34,176 nt of DNA from CAZGWE01 sp964529405. Lineage in GTDB: Bacteria > Patescibacteriota > UBA1384 > XYA2-FULL-43-10 > 1-14-0-10-43-13. The stretch spans positions 1-34,176 of the forward strand of contig CAZGWE010000011.1 in the NCBI GenBank assembly GCA_964529405.1, written 5' to 3'. Positions within the stretch are counted from its first letter, which is position 1. The number at the start of each line of letters is the position of its first letter. Below the pieces are notes generated by a model. That model ran no database searches, had not been told where the DNA came from, and saw only the letters and a program-made list of their open reading frames with translations. The translations under genes were made by a program, and so were the position numbers. Below are positions 15,685 to 24,068 of the stretch, one piece after another.

Positions 15685-15713
15685 ATTGTAACAGCCGGTA
15701 ATTGGAAACACAA
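15685..15713 (-). promoter_or_regulatory. Promoter of the ZIP gene
   Basis: Minus strand TTGTGT (15713-15708), 17 bp, TACAAT (15690-15685) with an extended TGT immediately before the -10. Confidence 0.7.
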
Positions 15714-15836
15714 GGTTATTATCGCAAAGGTTGATACCGGTAATCATATTATTAGCAATATTGCTCTCTCTTGCATTCTAACCGATATTATATCATACTA
15801 TTACTTAAACGCTTAAACGAGGGGAGGTGCGGCACC

Positions 15837-16217
15837 ATGTCAATCGCCCTGAGAGTAGAAGCGGAAGAACCATGCCTCTTTGCAGAAGTGCGGAGGGCAC
15901 GAAGCGTCAACGGCCGGATCGAAGTGAAAATAGAAATCTTTTTCGGCCGGAATTCCGTAACTGTGATAAGGAAAATTAAGGCCCATTATTGTATCGGACC
16001 GAAGATAGTCGTCTTGGCACTGTCTCCGCTCCAGACAAAGCAAGGCGAACTGAATATGCTCTACCTCCGCCTGTCGAAGAAGGGTATTTCGGCAAAGGTG
16101 ATTTGCACCAACCGAATGTTTGGGTACCGCTCTGCCAGGCGGTTCAGCTACTGGCCGGCCCGGGTTTTGGGGTTTTATCCGATCCCCAATTCGCACTCTC
16201 ACCTTGCCCTCCTTTAA
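15837..16217 (+). CDS. Hypothetical 126-aa protein with its own terminator
   Basis: No family recognised. MSIALRVEAEEPCLFAEVRR, then alternating beta-type segments (GRIEVKIEIFF, SVTVIRKIKAHY, KIVVLALSP, MLYLRLSKKGISAKVICT) and a basic aromatic C-terminus. The ATG at 15837 has GGGGAGGT upstream; an earlier ATG at 15771 lacks one. The stop codon lies in the loop of a strong terminator, so the transcript ends with the gene. It is soluble, Arg-rich and beta-rich. Codons such as AGG, CGG and CTC are commoner than in its neighbours, hinting at separate ancestry. A large reverse-strand frame covers the same span but lacks ribosome-site support. Confidence 0.6.
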   Translation: MSIALRVEAEEPCLFAEVRRARSVNGRIEVKIEIFFGRNSVTVIRKIKAHYCIGPKIVVLALSPLQTKQGELNMLYLRLSKKGISAKVICTNRMFGYRSARRFSYWPARVLGFYPIPNSHSHLALL

Positions 16218-16240
16218 CACAAGGAGCGGCAAGTTTTTTT
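16203..16240 (+). terminator. Strong intrinsic terminator
   Basis: CTTGCC-CTCCTT pairs with AAGGAG-C-GGCAAG around TAACAC and ends in seven or more T. It contains the stop codon of the 126-aa gene in its loop. Confidence 0.92.
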
Positions 16241-16319
16241 ATAATTTAATTATTACAACGACTTGCGCAAATTAATATCGTTCGAGGTTTAGAATAACCC
16301 CATTATGGGACAAGTATCG

Positions 16320-17012
16320 TCATCGCACCTCTGCTTTCTTGACAAATTGTGACATAATTAGCCTCGTTTTTTCGATTTCTTCTCTACCAAATGGAACCAT
16401 TTTGAGTTCTTCATCATTGTGTTTTGACTGGACAAAATTTTGGATGTAATAGCGCTCCGCCCCTTTGATCATCTCGCCCATCGCCGGAATATCATCAACT
16501 GAAAGCAACGGTTTAAAAAAAGTTGTTCTAAATTCATAAGGAATGCCGGAAGCCATAATTAATTTAATACTTCGCAAGACTTTTTTTTCTAAATCCGGCG
16601 CTAGCGAACGAGTCACCTCCCTGTATCGGTCAATTGGCGACTTGATGTCGGTCGCAATATAGTCGCAAACTTTTTCTTTAATAGCTTGTTCCAAGCGGTC
16701 GGGAAAAGAACCGTTGGTGTCAAGTTTGACCAGATAGCCGTACTCTTTGATTTTTTTCATAAAATCAACAATATCGGCTTGCAGCATCGGCTCGCCGCCG
16801 GTAATGCAAACCGCCTCGAGTTTCCCTCGGCGTTTGTCCAAGAACTGCCAAAAATCATCAAGCGGCAAAACCGGCAGAAATCGCTCCGGAATGACTAGCT
16901 CCGGGTTGTGGCAAAAGGGACAACAGAAAGAGCAGCCGCGGCTGAAAACCGTGGCTGCCACTTTGCCGGGATAATCTACGAGAGTAGTTTTTTGAAGACC
17001 GGCAATAATCAT
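16320..17012 (-). CDS. nrdG: Anaerobic ribonucleoside-triphosphate reductase activating enzyme
   Basis: 230 residues. Radical SAM enzyme that installs the glycyl radical on NrdD. N-terminal LVDYPGKVAATVFSRGCSFC continues CPFCHNPE: the 4Fe-4S motif CX3CX2C is Cys27, Cys31, Cys34. ITGGEPMLQ (SAM binding) and DTNGSFP follow. It lies 45 bp after nrdD on the same strand, with an 8-bp hairpin in the spacer, so it belongs to the NrdR-controlled transcript. The Shine-Dalgarno is weak (GGGA about 11 bases off). Confidence 0.93.
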   Translation of the reverse strand: MIIAGLQKTTLVDYPGKVAATVFSRGCSFCCPFCHNPELVIPERFLPVLPLDDFWQFLDKRRGKLEAVCITGGEPMLQADIVDFMKKIKEYGYLVKLDTNGSFPDRLEQAIKEKVCDYIATDIKSPIDRYREVTRSLAPDLEKKVLRSIKLIMASGIPYEFRTTFFKPLLSVDDIPAMGEMIKGAERYYIQNFVQSKHNDEELKMVPFGREEIEKTRLIMSQFVKKAEVR

Positions 17013-17030
17013 TTTATAAATCCCAGGTGG

Positions 17031-17054
17031 CCTAAGTAGCTTAAGTTACTTAGG
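17031..17054 (-). promoter_or_regulatory. Hairpin in the nrdD-nrdG spacer
   Basis: Perfect inverted repeat CCTAAGTA / TACTTAGG (8 bp, 8-base loop) between the two genes, without a T run. Likely an RNA processing or stability element setting NrdD:NrdG ratio (inference). Confidence 0.55.
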
Positions 17055-17057
17055 ATT

Positions 17058-19223
17058 TTACACAGCCAGTGCGACCTGCTTAACCTCTTCCTTCTCCTCT
17101 TTTAGCTCTTCTTTGTGCAGCTTCAGGCTCTTTTCAATCTTGTAAGTCTCCCTGTCGTCGAACTCGGCGCGCTTGCCTGGGTTCCACTGCTTGACGGGGC
17201 GGATGTAGCCGACAATGCGGGACCAAACCTCATTCTCCAGACCGCACTTCGGGCATTTGATTATTTTACCCGGCATATAGCCGTGGCTGGGACAAATCGA
17301 GAAAGTCGGAGTAATCGTGAAATATGGCAGATGGTAATTATGGCAAATGTTTTTGATCAGCGATTTCATTGCCTCATTGTCCCTGATCTCTTCGCCGACA
17401 AAGAGATGGACAACCGTGCCGCCGGTATACTTGGTTTGCATACCGTCCTGCAAATCCATAACTTCGAAAACATCATCGGTAAAGTCAACCGGCAGATGGG
17501 ATGAGTTAGTGTAATACGGTGCGGCGTTATACTCCTGATGCTCATATTCATTGGCCACCATAATATCGGGATAGCGTTTCTTGTCCAGCGTAGCAAAACG
17601 GTAAGTCGTGCCCTCGCCGGGAGTCGCTTCCAGATTATAAAAGTTGCCAGTATCGTTTTGGTAAGCAAAGAGACGTTCGCGCATATAATCCAAGACATCA
17701 TTGCCGAACTTTTGCCCCTCCGCCGTTGTCAGGTCACGGCCAAAGAGATTCAGAGCCGCTTCGTTCAAGCCCAAAAGACCGATGGTTGAGAAGTGGTTCG
17801 ACCAATACTGGTTGTCGCGCTTTTTAATATTGCGAAGATAGAACCTGGCATAAGGATAAAGGCCGCTATCTGTAAAACGTTCCAATATTTTACGCTTGAT
17901 CTCCAAGCTCTCTCTGGCCAAATCCATCAGGTAACTTAAATTATAGAAAAACTCTTCGCGGCTCCTTGAACGATAACCAAGGCGCGGCATATTGATAGTC
18001 ACCACGCCGATAGAGCCGGTCAGCGGATTGGCGCCAAAGAGGCCGCCGCCCCTTTTTCTTAACTCCCGATTATCCAAACGAAGCCGGCAGCACATACTGC
18101 GGGCATCCTCCGGCTTCATATCGGAGTTTACAAAGTTGGAAAAGTACGGGATGCCGTATTTGGCCGTCATCTTCCAGAGTCCGTCAAGGTTCTTGTTATC
18201 CCAGTCAAAGTCTTTGGTGATGTTGTAAGTCGGAATTGGAAAGGTGAAAACCCTGCCCTTGGCATCGCCCTCGATGACCACCTCGCAGAATGCCTGGTTG
18301 AAGAGGTCCATCTCTTTTTGAAACTCCTTATAGGTCTCTTTTTGAGGTTTGCCGCCGACGATCACCGGCTCATCGGCTAAAGTTCCCGGACAGGCCAGAT
18401 CAAGCGTCACATTGGTAAAGGGAGTCTGGAAACCAACCCGAGTCGGCACATTCATATTATACATAAACTCTTGCAGGGCCTGTTTAACGCCCTTATAGTC
18501 CAGTTTGTCGTAACGGATAAAGGGGGCAAGCAAGGTGTCGAAATTGGAAACTGCTTCCGCTCCGGCCGCTTCCCCCTGAAGGGTGTAGAGCAAGTTAACC
18601 AGCTGGCCCAAGGCGCTTCTGAAATGTTTGGGCGGACGGCACTCGATTTTGCCTTCGGCGCCGCGAAAACCGACCAGAAGCAAGTCCTGTAAATCCCAAC
18701 CGACACAATAGACGGACAACTTATCCAAATCATGGATATGAATATCGCCCTCGGAGGCCGCCCGGCGGATCTCCGGCGGATAAATTTTATTTAACCAGTA
18801 ACTCTTAGAAATTTCGGAGGAGACATAATTATTGAGGCCCTGCAACGAGTAGGCCATATTGGAGTTCTCTTTGACCTGCCAGTCTATATTATTGATGTAC
18901 TGGTCCATCAGTTCGACCCGCTGGGTTTCGGCTAACTCCCGCATCTCGGCATGCTTCTGGCGATAGATAATGAAAGCTTTGGCCGTGGCACGATACTTTG
19001 AGGACAACAAAACTTCCTCGACTACGTCTTGGACATCTTCAACAGTCGGAATTTTTCGTTTGATTCTATCCGGAGCCTTCTCCATCACTCTCTTTGCCAG
19101 ATCCTTCGCCTCTTTCTCGCCAAACTCAGCCGTCGCGGTACCGGCTTTCAGAATAGCGCCGACAATTTTTTCGCTGTCGAACGGCACCAGTTTGCCATCC
19201 CGTTTCCTGATCTTGGTGTACAT
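17058..19223 (-). CDS. nrdD: Anaerobic ribonucleoside-triphosphate reductase
   Basis: 721 residues, full length. Makes deoxyribonucleotides without oxygen using a glycyl radical. An N-terminal ATP-cone (MYTKIRKRDGKLVPFDSEKI, about 1-95) is the allosteric activity site. The catalytic barrel includes GDIHIHDLD, SMCCRLRLD and GSIGVVTINMPRLGY; the C-terminal zinc site TFSICPSHGYMPG with CPKC, and the glycyl radical loop RIVGYIRP (Gly about 672), are intact. A charged tail (KEELKEEKEEVKQ) extends beyond. ATG at 19223 has GGAGG at ideal spacing. Two NrdR boxes lie upstream. Confidence 0.97.
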   Translation of the reverse strand: MYTKIRKRDGKLVPFDSEKIVGAILKAGTATAEFGEKEAKDLAKRVMEKAPDRIKRKIPTVEDVQDVVEEVLLSSKYRATAKAFIIYRQKHAEMRELAETQRVELMDQYINNIDWQVKENSNMAYSLQGLNNYVSSEISKSYWLNKIYPPEIRRAASEGDIHIHDLDKLSVYCVGWDLQDLLLVGFRGAEGKIECRPPKHFRSALGQLVNLLYTLQGEAAGAEAVSNFDTLLAPFIRYDKLDYKGVKQALQEFMYNMNVPTRVGFQTPFTNVTLDLACPGTLADEPVIVGGKPQKETYKEFQKEMDLFNQAFCEVVIEGDAKGRVFTFPIPTYNITKDFDWDNKNLDGLWKMTAKYGIPYFSNFVNSDMKPEDARSMCCRLRLDNRELRKRGGGLFGANPLTGSIGVVTINMPRLGYRSRSREEFFYNLSYLMDLARESLEIKRKILERFTDSGLYPYARFYLRNIKKRDNQYWSNHFSTIGLLGLNEAALNLFGRDLTTAEGQKFGNDVLDYMRERLFAYQNDTGNFYNLEATPGEGTTYRFATLDKKRYPDIMVANEYEHQEYNAAPYYTNSSHLPVDFTDDVFEVMDLQDGMQTKYTGGTVVHLFVGEEIRDNEAMKSLIKNICHNYHLPYFTITPTFSICPSHGYMPGKIIKCPKCGLENEVWSRIVGYIRPVKQWNPGKRAEFDDRETYKIEKSLKLHKEELKEEKEEVKQVALAV

Positions 19224-19350
19224 TATCCTCCCTCCATATTGCTAGCCAGTAAACAAGTAAGCGGAACAGAAAGAAAGCAACCGCAAGTTTTTATGTAATG
19301 CTTGCACGCCCATATGCTTATTTGTTTTTTTATTAGACAGTTCCTAATTT

Positions 19351-19399
19351 ACACTATATATAGTGCCTCAATCAAGCTCGTATGCACTATATATAGTGC
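19351..19399. promoter_or_regulatory. Tandem NrdR boxes upstream of nrdD
   Basis: ACACTATATATAGTGC (19351-19366) and GCACTATATATAGTGC (19384-19399) both match the NrdR box, with centres 33 bp apart (about three helical turns), the usual paired arrangement. Minus strand TTGATA with TATATA inside the upstream box, and TTGATT near the second, place both boxes over promoter elements, so NrdR-dATP/ATP should repress nrdDG. Confidence 0.93.
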
Positions 19400-19445
19400 T
19401 CTTTCTGAAAAGTTATCAACAGGATTTTTTTCATTTACCAGATGA

Positions 19446-19476
19446 TAAAAAAACAAAAGATTGCCTTCCCGCAACC
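19446..19476 (-). terminator. Terminator of the metallopeptidase gene
   Basis: Minus strand GGTTGC-GGGAAG-GCAATC hairpin followed by TTTTGTTTTTTT, about 25 bp after the stop at 19502. Confidence 0.8.
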
Positions 19477-19501
19477 TTTTTGATACCTCGACCATTATTT
19501 A

Positions 19502-21223
19502 TTAGCGTTTGTTCACGACAAGCGTTGCCTCGCCTATATTGCCGGCCGCGTCGTAAACTTTGGTTTTCAGAGTGTACTCCCCGGCGCCGGCATTATCATA
19601 ACTCCAGCTGCGGGAAAGCAGGCCATCGTCTTCCATAGCCACCAAACTGTCGTTAATATAAAGCTCGATTTTTATGACCGCGACATTATCGGAAGCTTGT
19701 ACCCTGATGGCCAAGTTGCCGCTGGCCCACTCGGACGGATTGCTTCCGGGTTTAAGAAAGACGACTGCCGGCTTTTCGGTGTCGGATAAATCGGCCGGAT
19801 TAGTCAAAACCGGAGGCGTTGCGCCCGAAGAAACGGGGTGGCCGCTGGCCGCTGGCGGAGCGGTACTCTGCGTCAGACTAAGGACAAAGGAACGCTCTGC
19901 CGTCGCGCCGTCATTATCATAAGCTTTGGCCTTAAACCTGTAACTGCCGGCTGCCAAGCCGTTTAGATTGATCTCAACCTCGTAAGGCGAGGATGCGTCC
20001 TCCAGCAAGACCGTTTCGTCCCTTGAAAAAACTATTTTTTGTACTGCCTTGTCGTCGCTGGCCGAAACAGCAAAAGTAAAGGAGGTGGAAAGAGCGGTTC
20101 CGCTAACCGGAGAAATAATTTCCAATGACGGCGGCAAATTCGGCGCAGGCGGCGGCGCTTCTGCTGCGGAAGACGGTGCTGCAATCGCCAGGCCGGCCTT
20201 CAAACTTTCGCTGATATTATCCAGCCAGGTTTTAGTCTTGGTTGAGGGCAGACCGAAGGTACTCTTCATAGCATGGTAACCATAGCCCGAATAGATATAG
20301 GAATAGTCCTCGGCAATTATTTCGGAATCGCAAGTGTTCCAGCTGGTACTGCAATCGACGGTTGTCTTATCTTTTGACAGCGACCGGACCGTATAATAGC
20401 TATCGGGGAAACGGCTGGCCGCCGGCAAATCAGCCTCGACCCATTTGTGGTAAAGAGTATAGTGATGGCCGTATTCATGGGCCAGGACATATTTAAAAAA
20501 GTCCTCCGCGCCAAGCGCGCCCGGCTGTTGCGATTTGTAATCATCATAAGCAGAGGAGTTTAGGGTGATCCAGCCGAAAGCATCGGTAATGTCGCCGGAC
20601 CCGGTCATCGTGTAGGAACCGTTATACTGCCCGCTCCAACCTGTCGTCCCGGCCGCCTTAACAATAATGGTCCGCAAAGACGATATCTCGTCGCTCCAGC
20701 GCAAGGTTGAATTCAAGTACTCTTTGAGCGGCGTTGCCAGGCTGGCATAGCGGCCGGTTTCATCTTTAAACGTCACGGCATAAGGCGTATCGGGCGTATC
20801 GGGCATAGCGGCGATTCGGTTAAATTCCGCCTGGCTGGCCGACCCCTCCGAAATAACAGTTGTCTGCGTACCGTCGCCGTTATCGGTCGTGGCGGTAGTT
20901 AAACCGGAGGAAACGGGCGGGACTGCCGCCACTTTCTTTTTAATTTCACTGCTTGGGCTTTGGGATTGGGAATTTTGGCTTGACTCCTCGGCCTTTCTTT
21001 TCTGATCTTCGATCGCCTGGAGAATTTTCGGGCTGTTTTCAACCGGCGGCAAGATGATTTTGACCGGGGTTTGGTTAACAATTGAACCTGTTTCCATCCG
21101 GATTTTAGCAAACTCAACCGGATTCAGACCGCTTCTTAAAAAAGCGGCTTCGACAAAACCGGCTCCGGCCAGAACAACGGCAGCCAAAATCAGTAAAAAA
21201 TTGCGAACCGGTTTAAACAACAT
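19502..21223 (-). CDS. Secreted zincin-like metallopeptidase with two Ig-like domains
   Basis: 573 residues. An N-terminal membrane or signal segment (about 8-28, LLILAAVVLAGAGFVEA), a Lys/Gln/Ser-rich linker, then a peptidase-like domain with LAHEYGHHYTLYHK (HExxH, about residue 247) and a downstream EIIAEDYSYIYSG that can supply the third ligand. Two Ig-like domains follow (about 375-465 and 490-573), each with SASDD/QASDN, AG-Y and KAYDNDG/KVYDAAGN motifs. ATG at 21223 with AGGAAC upstream is preferred to an ATG 25 codons earlier. It follows two prepilin genes on the same strand and could share their transcript, so a role in pilus-linked or envelope proteolysis is possible. Confidence 0.85.
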   Translation of the reverse strand: MLFKPVRNFLLILAAVVLAGAGFVEAAFLRSGLNPVEFAKIRMETGSIVNQTPVKIILPPVENSPKILQAIEDQKRKAEESSQNSQSQSPSSEIKKKVAAVPPVSSGLTTATTDNGDGTQTTVISEGSASQAEFNRIAAMPDTPDTPYAVTFKDETGRYASLATPLKEYLNSTLRWSDEISSLRTIIVKAAGTTGWSGQYNGSYTMTGSGDITDAFGWITLNSSAYDDYKSQQPGALGAEDFFKYVLAHEYGHHYTLYHKWVEADLPAASRFPDSYYTVRSLSKDKTTVDCSTSWNTCDSEIIAEDYSYIYSGYGYHAMKSTFGLPSTKTKTWLDNISESLKAGLAIAAPSSAAEAPPPAPNLPPSLEIISPVSGTALSTSFTFAVSASDDKAVQKIVFSRDETVLLEDASSPYEVEINLNGLAAGSYRFKAKAYDNDGATAERSFVLSLTQSTAPPAASGHPVSSGATPPVLTNPADLSDTEKPAVVFLKPGSNPSEWASGNLAIRVQASDNVAVIKIELYINDSLVAMEDDGLLSRSWSYDNAGAGEYTLKTKVYDAAGNIGEATLVVNKR

Positions 21224-21304
21224 CCTGTTCCTATTATACTGCACTTTAATAAAAAATTCCCTTTTGAATAAAGAGAATTTTTTTTTCCGGCAATTCAAGA
21301 TGCG

Positions 21305-21826
21305 CTACCAGGTCTTAGTCACGCTTTCGCTTGACCAATAACCGGCCGCCCAGCACTGTCTGGCGGGGTCAATCAGGTCGGGAAAGCGGTTTTTGGCAAT
21401 AGTGCAGTCCGACTGCTCAAGGGCATGGACAATTAATTTATAATCGCTGTAGTTGGTGTCGCTGACAGACTTATAGAGATAACATCGGTCCGCGGTTTCC
21501 TTGGGATCGCGCGGCAGAGCAGAAATATACTGGGACGCCAGGCCGAGAACATACTCCGTTTGACTGCCGCCTAAACTGCAAGCACCGGAAAAAGTGTTGT
21601 TGGCTGTTCGAGCATTGCCATAGCTGGGCACGGGGTATTTTTTGTTATCCAAAAAATATAAGTCTAGGGCCGCCTTAAGGCTGGTGATATCGGCAATTCT
21701 TTTAGTGTCCCGGGATTGGTCCTGGGCACGATCAAAATTGACGATCGCCACCCCGGCCAGAGTGCCGATAATTGTCACTACTACCAGAAGTTCAATGATT
21801 GTAAAACCCCTCTTTGCAAAATTCAA
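21305..21826 (-). CDS. Type IV prepilin-like protein 4
   Basis: 173 residues. LNFAKRG then FTIIELLVVVTIIGTLAG with canonical Gly before Phe and Glu5, RAQDQSRDTKRIADITSLKAALDLYF, and a Cys-rich C-terminal domain ending VTKTW. A TTG at 21826 is used: AGGAGG lies five bases upstream, and the upstream ATG (21898) would read through the end of the previous gene. It lies 20 bp after prepilin 5. Confidence 0.9.
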   Translation of the reverse strand: MNFAKRGFTIIELLVVVTIIGTLAGVAIVNFDRAQDQSRDTKRIADITSLKAALDLYFLDNKKYPVPSYGNARTANNTFSGACSLGGSQTEYVLGLASQYISALPRDPKETADRCYLYKSVSDTNYSDYKLIVHALEQSDCTIAKNRFPDLIDPARQCWAAGYWSSESVTKTW

Positions 21827-21846
21827 TTTGACCTCCTTAAAGGCAA

Positions 21847-22470
21847 TTACCGGGAAAAATACGTGCCGTCGTTTTTTTGATATTTGACCAATATCCAATC
21901 GGCAAATTTATAACCGCCATGGCCGGAAGCGCTACCAACCCAATTGTTCAAACTCTCCGCTTGGGTTGGTGTAAAAGCGTTTGCTTCCGTGCTGCCTGGA
22001 TTATTTTCTAAATTAGTTGCCAAACCGTAACCGGTCAATTGGGCATCGTCATCGCTCAAATCCATAAAGTACATCCTTGACTGCTGGCTCTCGTCGGCAA
22101 CATACTCAGTCGGGCTCCAACCTGACGGACCCCATTTATTGGTCGGGTCAACGGGCATAGCAGACAGGTAGTTAGCTGGTACCATGCTCTTCCAATTTTG
22201 GCCTTCACAACCATTAGCCGGGGTGGTACTGTCATAAATAAGGCTGTAACAAGTCTGATGGGCAACAGCGGTGTTAAAGCGCCACGAGCCGGTTTCGGTC
22301 TTGTGCAGCTCCACCACAGTTTGAAGTTGTTTTAAGTCAGACTTTCGTTTGGCATCGCGCGATTTGGACCGCAAATTGCCAAAATTAACTACTGCTATTG
22401 CCGCCAAAATGCCGATAATGGCAATAACAACCAAGAGTTCGATTATTGTAAACCCCCGCCTTTGTTTCAT
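21847..22470 (-). CDS. Type IV prepilin-like protein 5
   Basis: 207 residues. MKQRRG then FTIIELLVVIAIIGILAA, LRSKSRDAKRKSDLKQLQTVVELH, and a longer C-terminal domain rich in Trp, Asn and Ser (GPSGWSPTEYV, GHGGYKFADWILVKYQ). ATG at 22470 with AGGAGGG upstream. A TTGACG-N17-TATTAT promoter starts about 37 bases before it. The different C-terminus suggests a minor pilin rather than the main subunit. Confidence 0.91.
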   Translation of the reverse strand: MKQRRGFTIIELLVVIAIIGILAAIAVVNFGNLRSKSRDAKRKSDLKQLQTVVELHKTETGSWRFNTAVAHQTCYSLIYDSTTPANGCEGQNWKSMVPANYLSAMPVDPTNKWGPSGWSPTEYVADESQQSRMYFMDLSDDDAQLTGYGLATNLENNPGSTEANAFTPTQAESLNNWVGSASGHGGYKFADWILVKYQKNDGTYFSR

Positions 22471-22766
22471 CCTCCCTCCTAGGGCGTTTAGAAAAGCATT
22501 CTTATTATCTCTAATAATAGAGCACTACGGATTTGGCGTCAACCCCCTAGCTGAACTAATCCCGGCAAATTCAAAAAAAGCAGGGAAAAGACTATAATCA
22601 TCACAATCGGGGCGATAGTCGAAAGCCATCAGTACGGATGGTCGGGGCAGGGGCATAGATAACATTTTCGCTGAGTGCCTTTGGCGAAGCGTAAAGTAAG
22701 AGAACATTTACTTGAAGCTATACAATACCACTTTACAAAAAAGTCAAATAGGTAGAGGCTAGTCGA
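22471..22766. other. Divergent intergenic region
   Basis: It holds the prepilin promoter (22514-22542) near one end and an AT-rich stretch before the plus-strand gene at 22767. Nothing else is recognised. Confidence 0.6.
22514..22542 (-). promoter_or_regulatory. Promoter of the prepilin 5-prepilin 4 (-metallopeptidase) unit
   Basis: Minus strand TTGACG (22542-22537), 17 bp, TATTAT (22519-22514). Confidence 0.75.
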
Positions 22767-23243
22767 ATGAACCGTTTCGATCCCGTTCCTATAATTATTG
22801 GTTTTCTTACTTTGGCAATTATCAGCCTTGTAGTTATTTTCGGCACCAATAATTCAAGCGGTAATTCCAACAACAACTCCCAAACTCCGCCTACCGATAA
22901 AGTAACCCTGGAACTTGCGGAGGAGGAACTATATCTCAGCAAAAACACCTTTGTTGAACAAAAGGATATTGCTATTAACAATATTAGTGACGGGGAATTA
23001 GAACTCTACGATCTCGTAACTTCTTGCGACTGCTTTAAAGTAAATTTCATTAATATGACTAACAAACCCCTTAATGATAATAAACACACTATAGTCGCAG
23101 CTCAGAGTCAGACGATTTTAAGACTTAATTTTAACCGAGAAAAATACGACCAGGTGCTATCTAGCGACCAATCTGTCACTTTTAAATCAAATGATATTAA
23201 TAGAAAAGAGATTACCATACCGATCTATTCTCTAAACCTTTAA
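22767..23243 (+). CDS. Membrane-anchored DUF1573-like protein
   Basis: 158 residues. One N-terminal membrane helix (about 7-26, PIIIGFLTLAIISLVVIFG), an Asn/Ser-rich linker, then an Ig-like beta domain with VTSCDCFKV, the Cys-containing turn of DUF1573-type domains, and an AAQSQTILRLNF strand pattern. The role is unknown in these families, other than extracytoplasmic. ATG at 22767 with AGAGG upstream. It converges with the next gene with no bases between the two stop codons. Confidence 0.6.
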   Translation: MNRFDPVPIIIGFLTLAIISLVVIFGTNNSSGNSNNNSQTPPTDKVTLELAEEELYLSKNTFVEQKDIAINNISDGELELYDLVTSCDCFKVNFINMTNKPLNDNKHTIVAAQSQTILRLNFNREKYDQVLSSDQSVTFKSNDINRKEITIPIYSLNL

Positions 23244-23984
23244 TTACATTTCTATTTCAAAACCGTCAACTTTAATCTTACGGCCAAACTTGCTGGCTAC
23301 AGATTGGAGTTCGTTTTTCAATTTATTAATTGAGAGATCGGCATCACTCTTGCTGGCAACGGCAACTAGTAAAAAGGGGTCATTGGCGCTAAACTTAGAA
23401 CCAAAACCATGGTGGCCAAGAGCGATATCAATGGCAACTTCAACCTCCTTCCGGGCATACTCCGGCGCCATATATCTGCGACTGATAACGAAACCTTGGG
23501 GCAAATCAGGACAAGCCGATGGACTAAAAGTGCCAGTGCCATCAAAGTAAGCAACCCGGGCCACATGCAAACTGCTGGGGCGCTTCATTTCGCCGGCTTC
23601 GATATGTCCCCTGTAGGGTATTCCCAGATTAGTAGCCAGCGATTTGGCCCACTCCTTGCCATATTCATCAGCAAATTCTGCGTCCAGCCCCTGCTGTTTA
23701 GCGTAAAGGGCCGCCGCCCCGCAACCGGCATGACTGTAGATGCCATCAAGACGGGCTTCAGTAAAACCTTTTTTAATATCATCCAGTTTAAGCAAGATGC
23801 CACTGCCGGCACAGTGAATACCATCCGGCGTACCTTCATCCATGCAACGCAAAGAGTGGTCGCTCAAAACAAAAGCTCGACTTAGCCCTGGTACGGTTTC
23901 TGCATACTTTTTCATACCACCCAATAAAATCACCTTGATTTTAGAAGAATCTGCCTGCCAGTATTTCTCTTCACGAGTAGCCAT
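23244..23984 (-). CDS. Beta-carbonic-anhydrase-like zinc protein
   Basis: 246 residues. The pattern C47-x-D49 (LRCMDEG), CAGSG, and H85-x-x-C88 (YSHAGCGAA) matches the beta-carbonic anhydrase zinc site (CxDxR and HxxC) except that Arg of CxDxR is Gly. That Asp/Arg pair gates the active site in true enzymes, so the activity here is uncertain. It may act on bicarbonate/CO2 or a different small molecule. The C-terminal half (HHGFGSKFSANDPFLLVAVA) is an extra domain I do not recognise. ATG at 23984 with AAAGGG upstream and an extended -10 promoter behind it. Confidence 0.55.
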   Translation of the reverse strand: MATREEKYWQADSSKIKVILLGGMKKYAETVPGLSRAFVLSDHSLRCMDEGTPDGIHCAGSGILLKLDDIKKGFTEARLDGIYSHAGCGAAALYAKQQGLDAEFADEYGKEWAKSLATNLGIPYRGHIEAGEMKRPSSLHVARVAYFDGTGTFSPSACPDLPQGFVISRRYMAPEYARKEVEVAIDIALGHHGFGSKFSANDPFLLVAVASKSDADLSINKLKNELQSVASKFGRKIKVDGFEIEM

Positions 23985-24014
23985 AGATCGCCCTTTCTTA
24001 ATGCTTCAAAGACT

Positions 24015-24044
24015 ATTATAGCAAAAAAAACGATCCCAATTCAA
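24015..24044 (-). promoter_or_regulatory. Promoter of the carbonic-anhydrase-like gene
   Basis: Minus strand TTGAAT (24044-24039), 18 bp, TATAAT (24020-24015) preceded by TGC (extended -10). Confidence 0.75.
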
Positions 24045-24068
24045 TCCAGGCGACGGTCTGTTCAAGAA

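Noticed and set aside
15840..16232. 130-codon minus-strand frame
   Set aside because: It mirrors the plus-strand 126-aa gene, which has the ribosome site and terminator.
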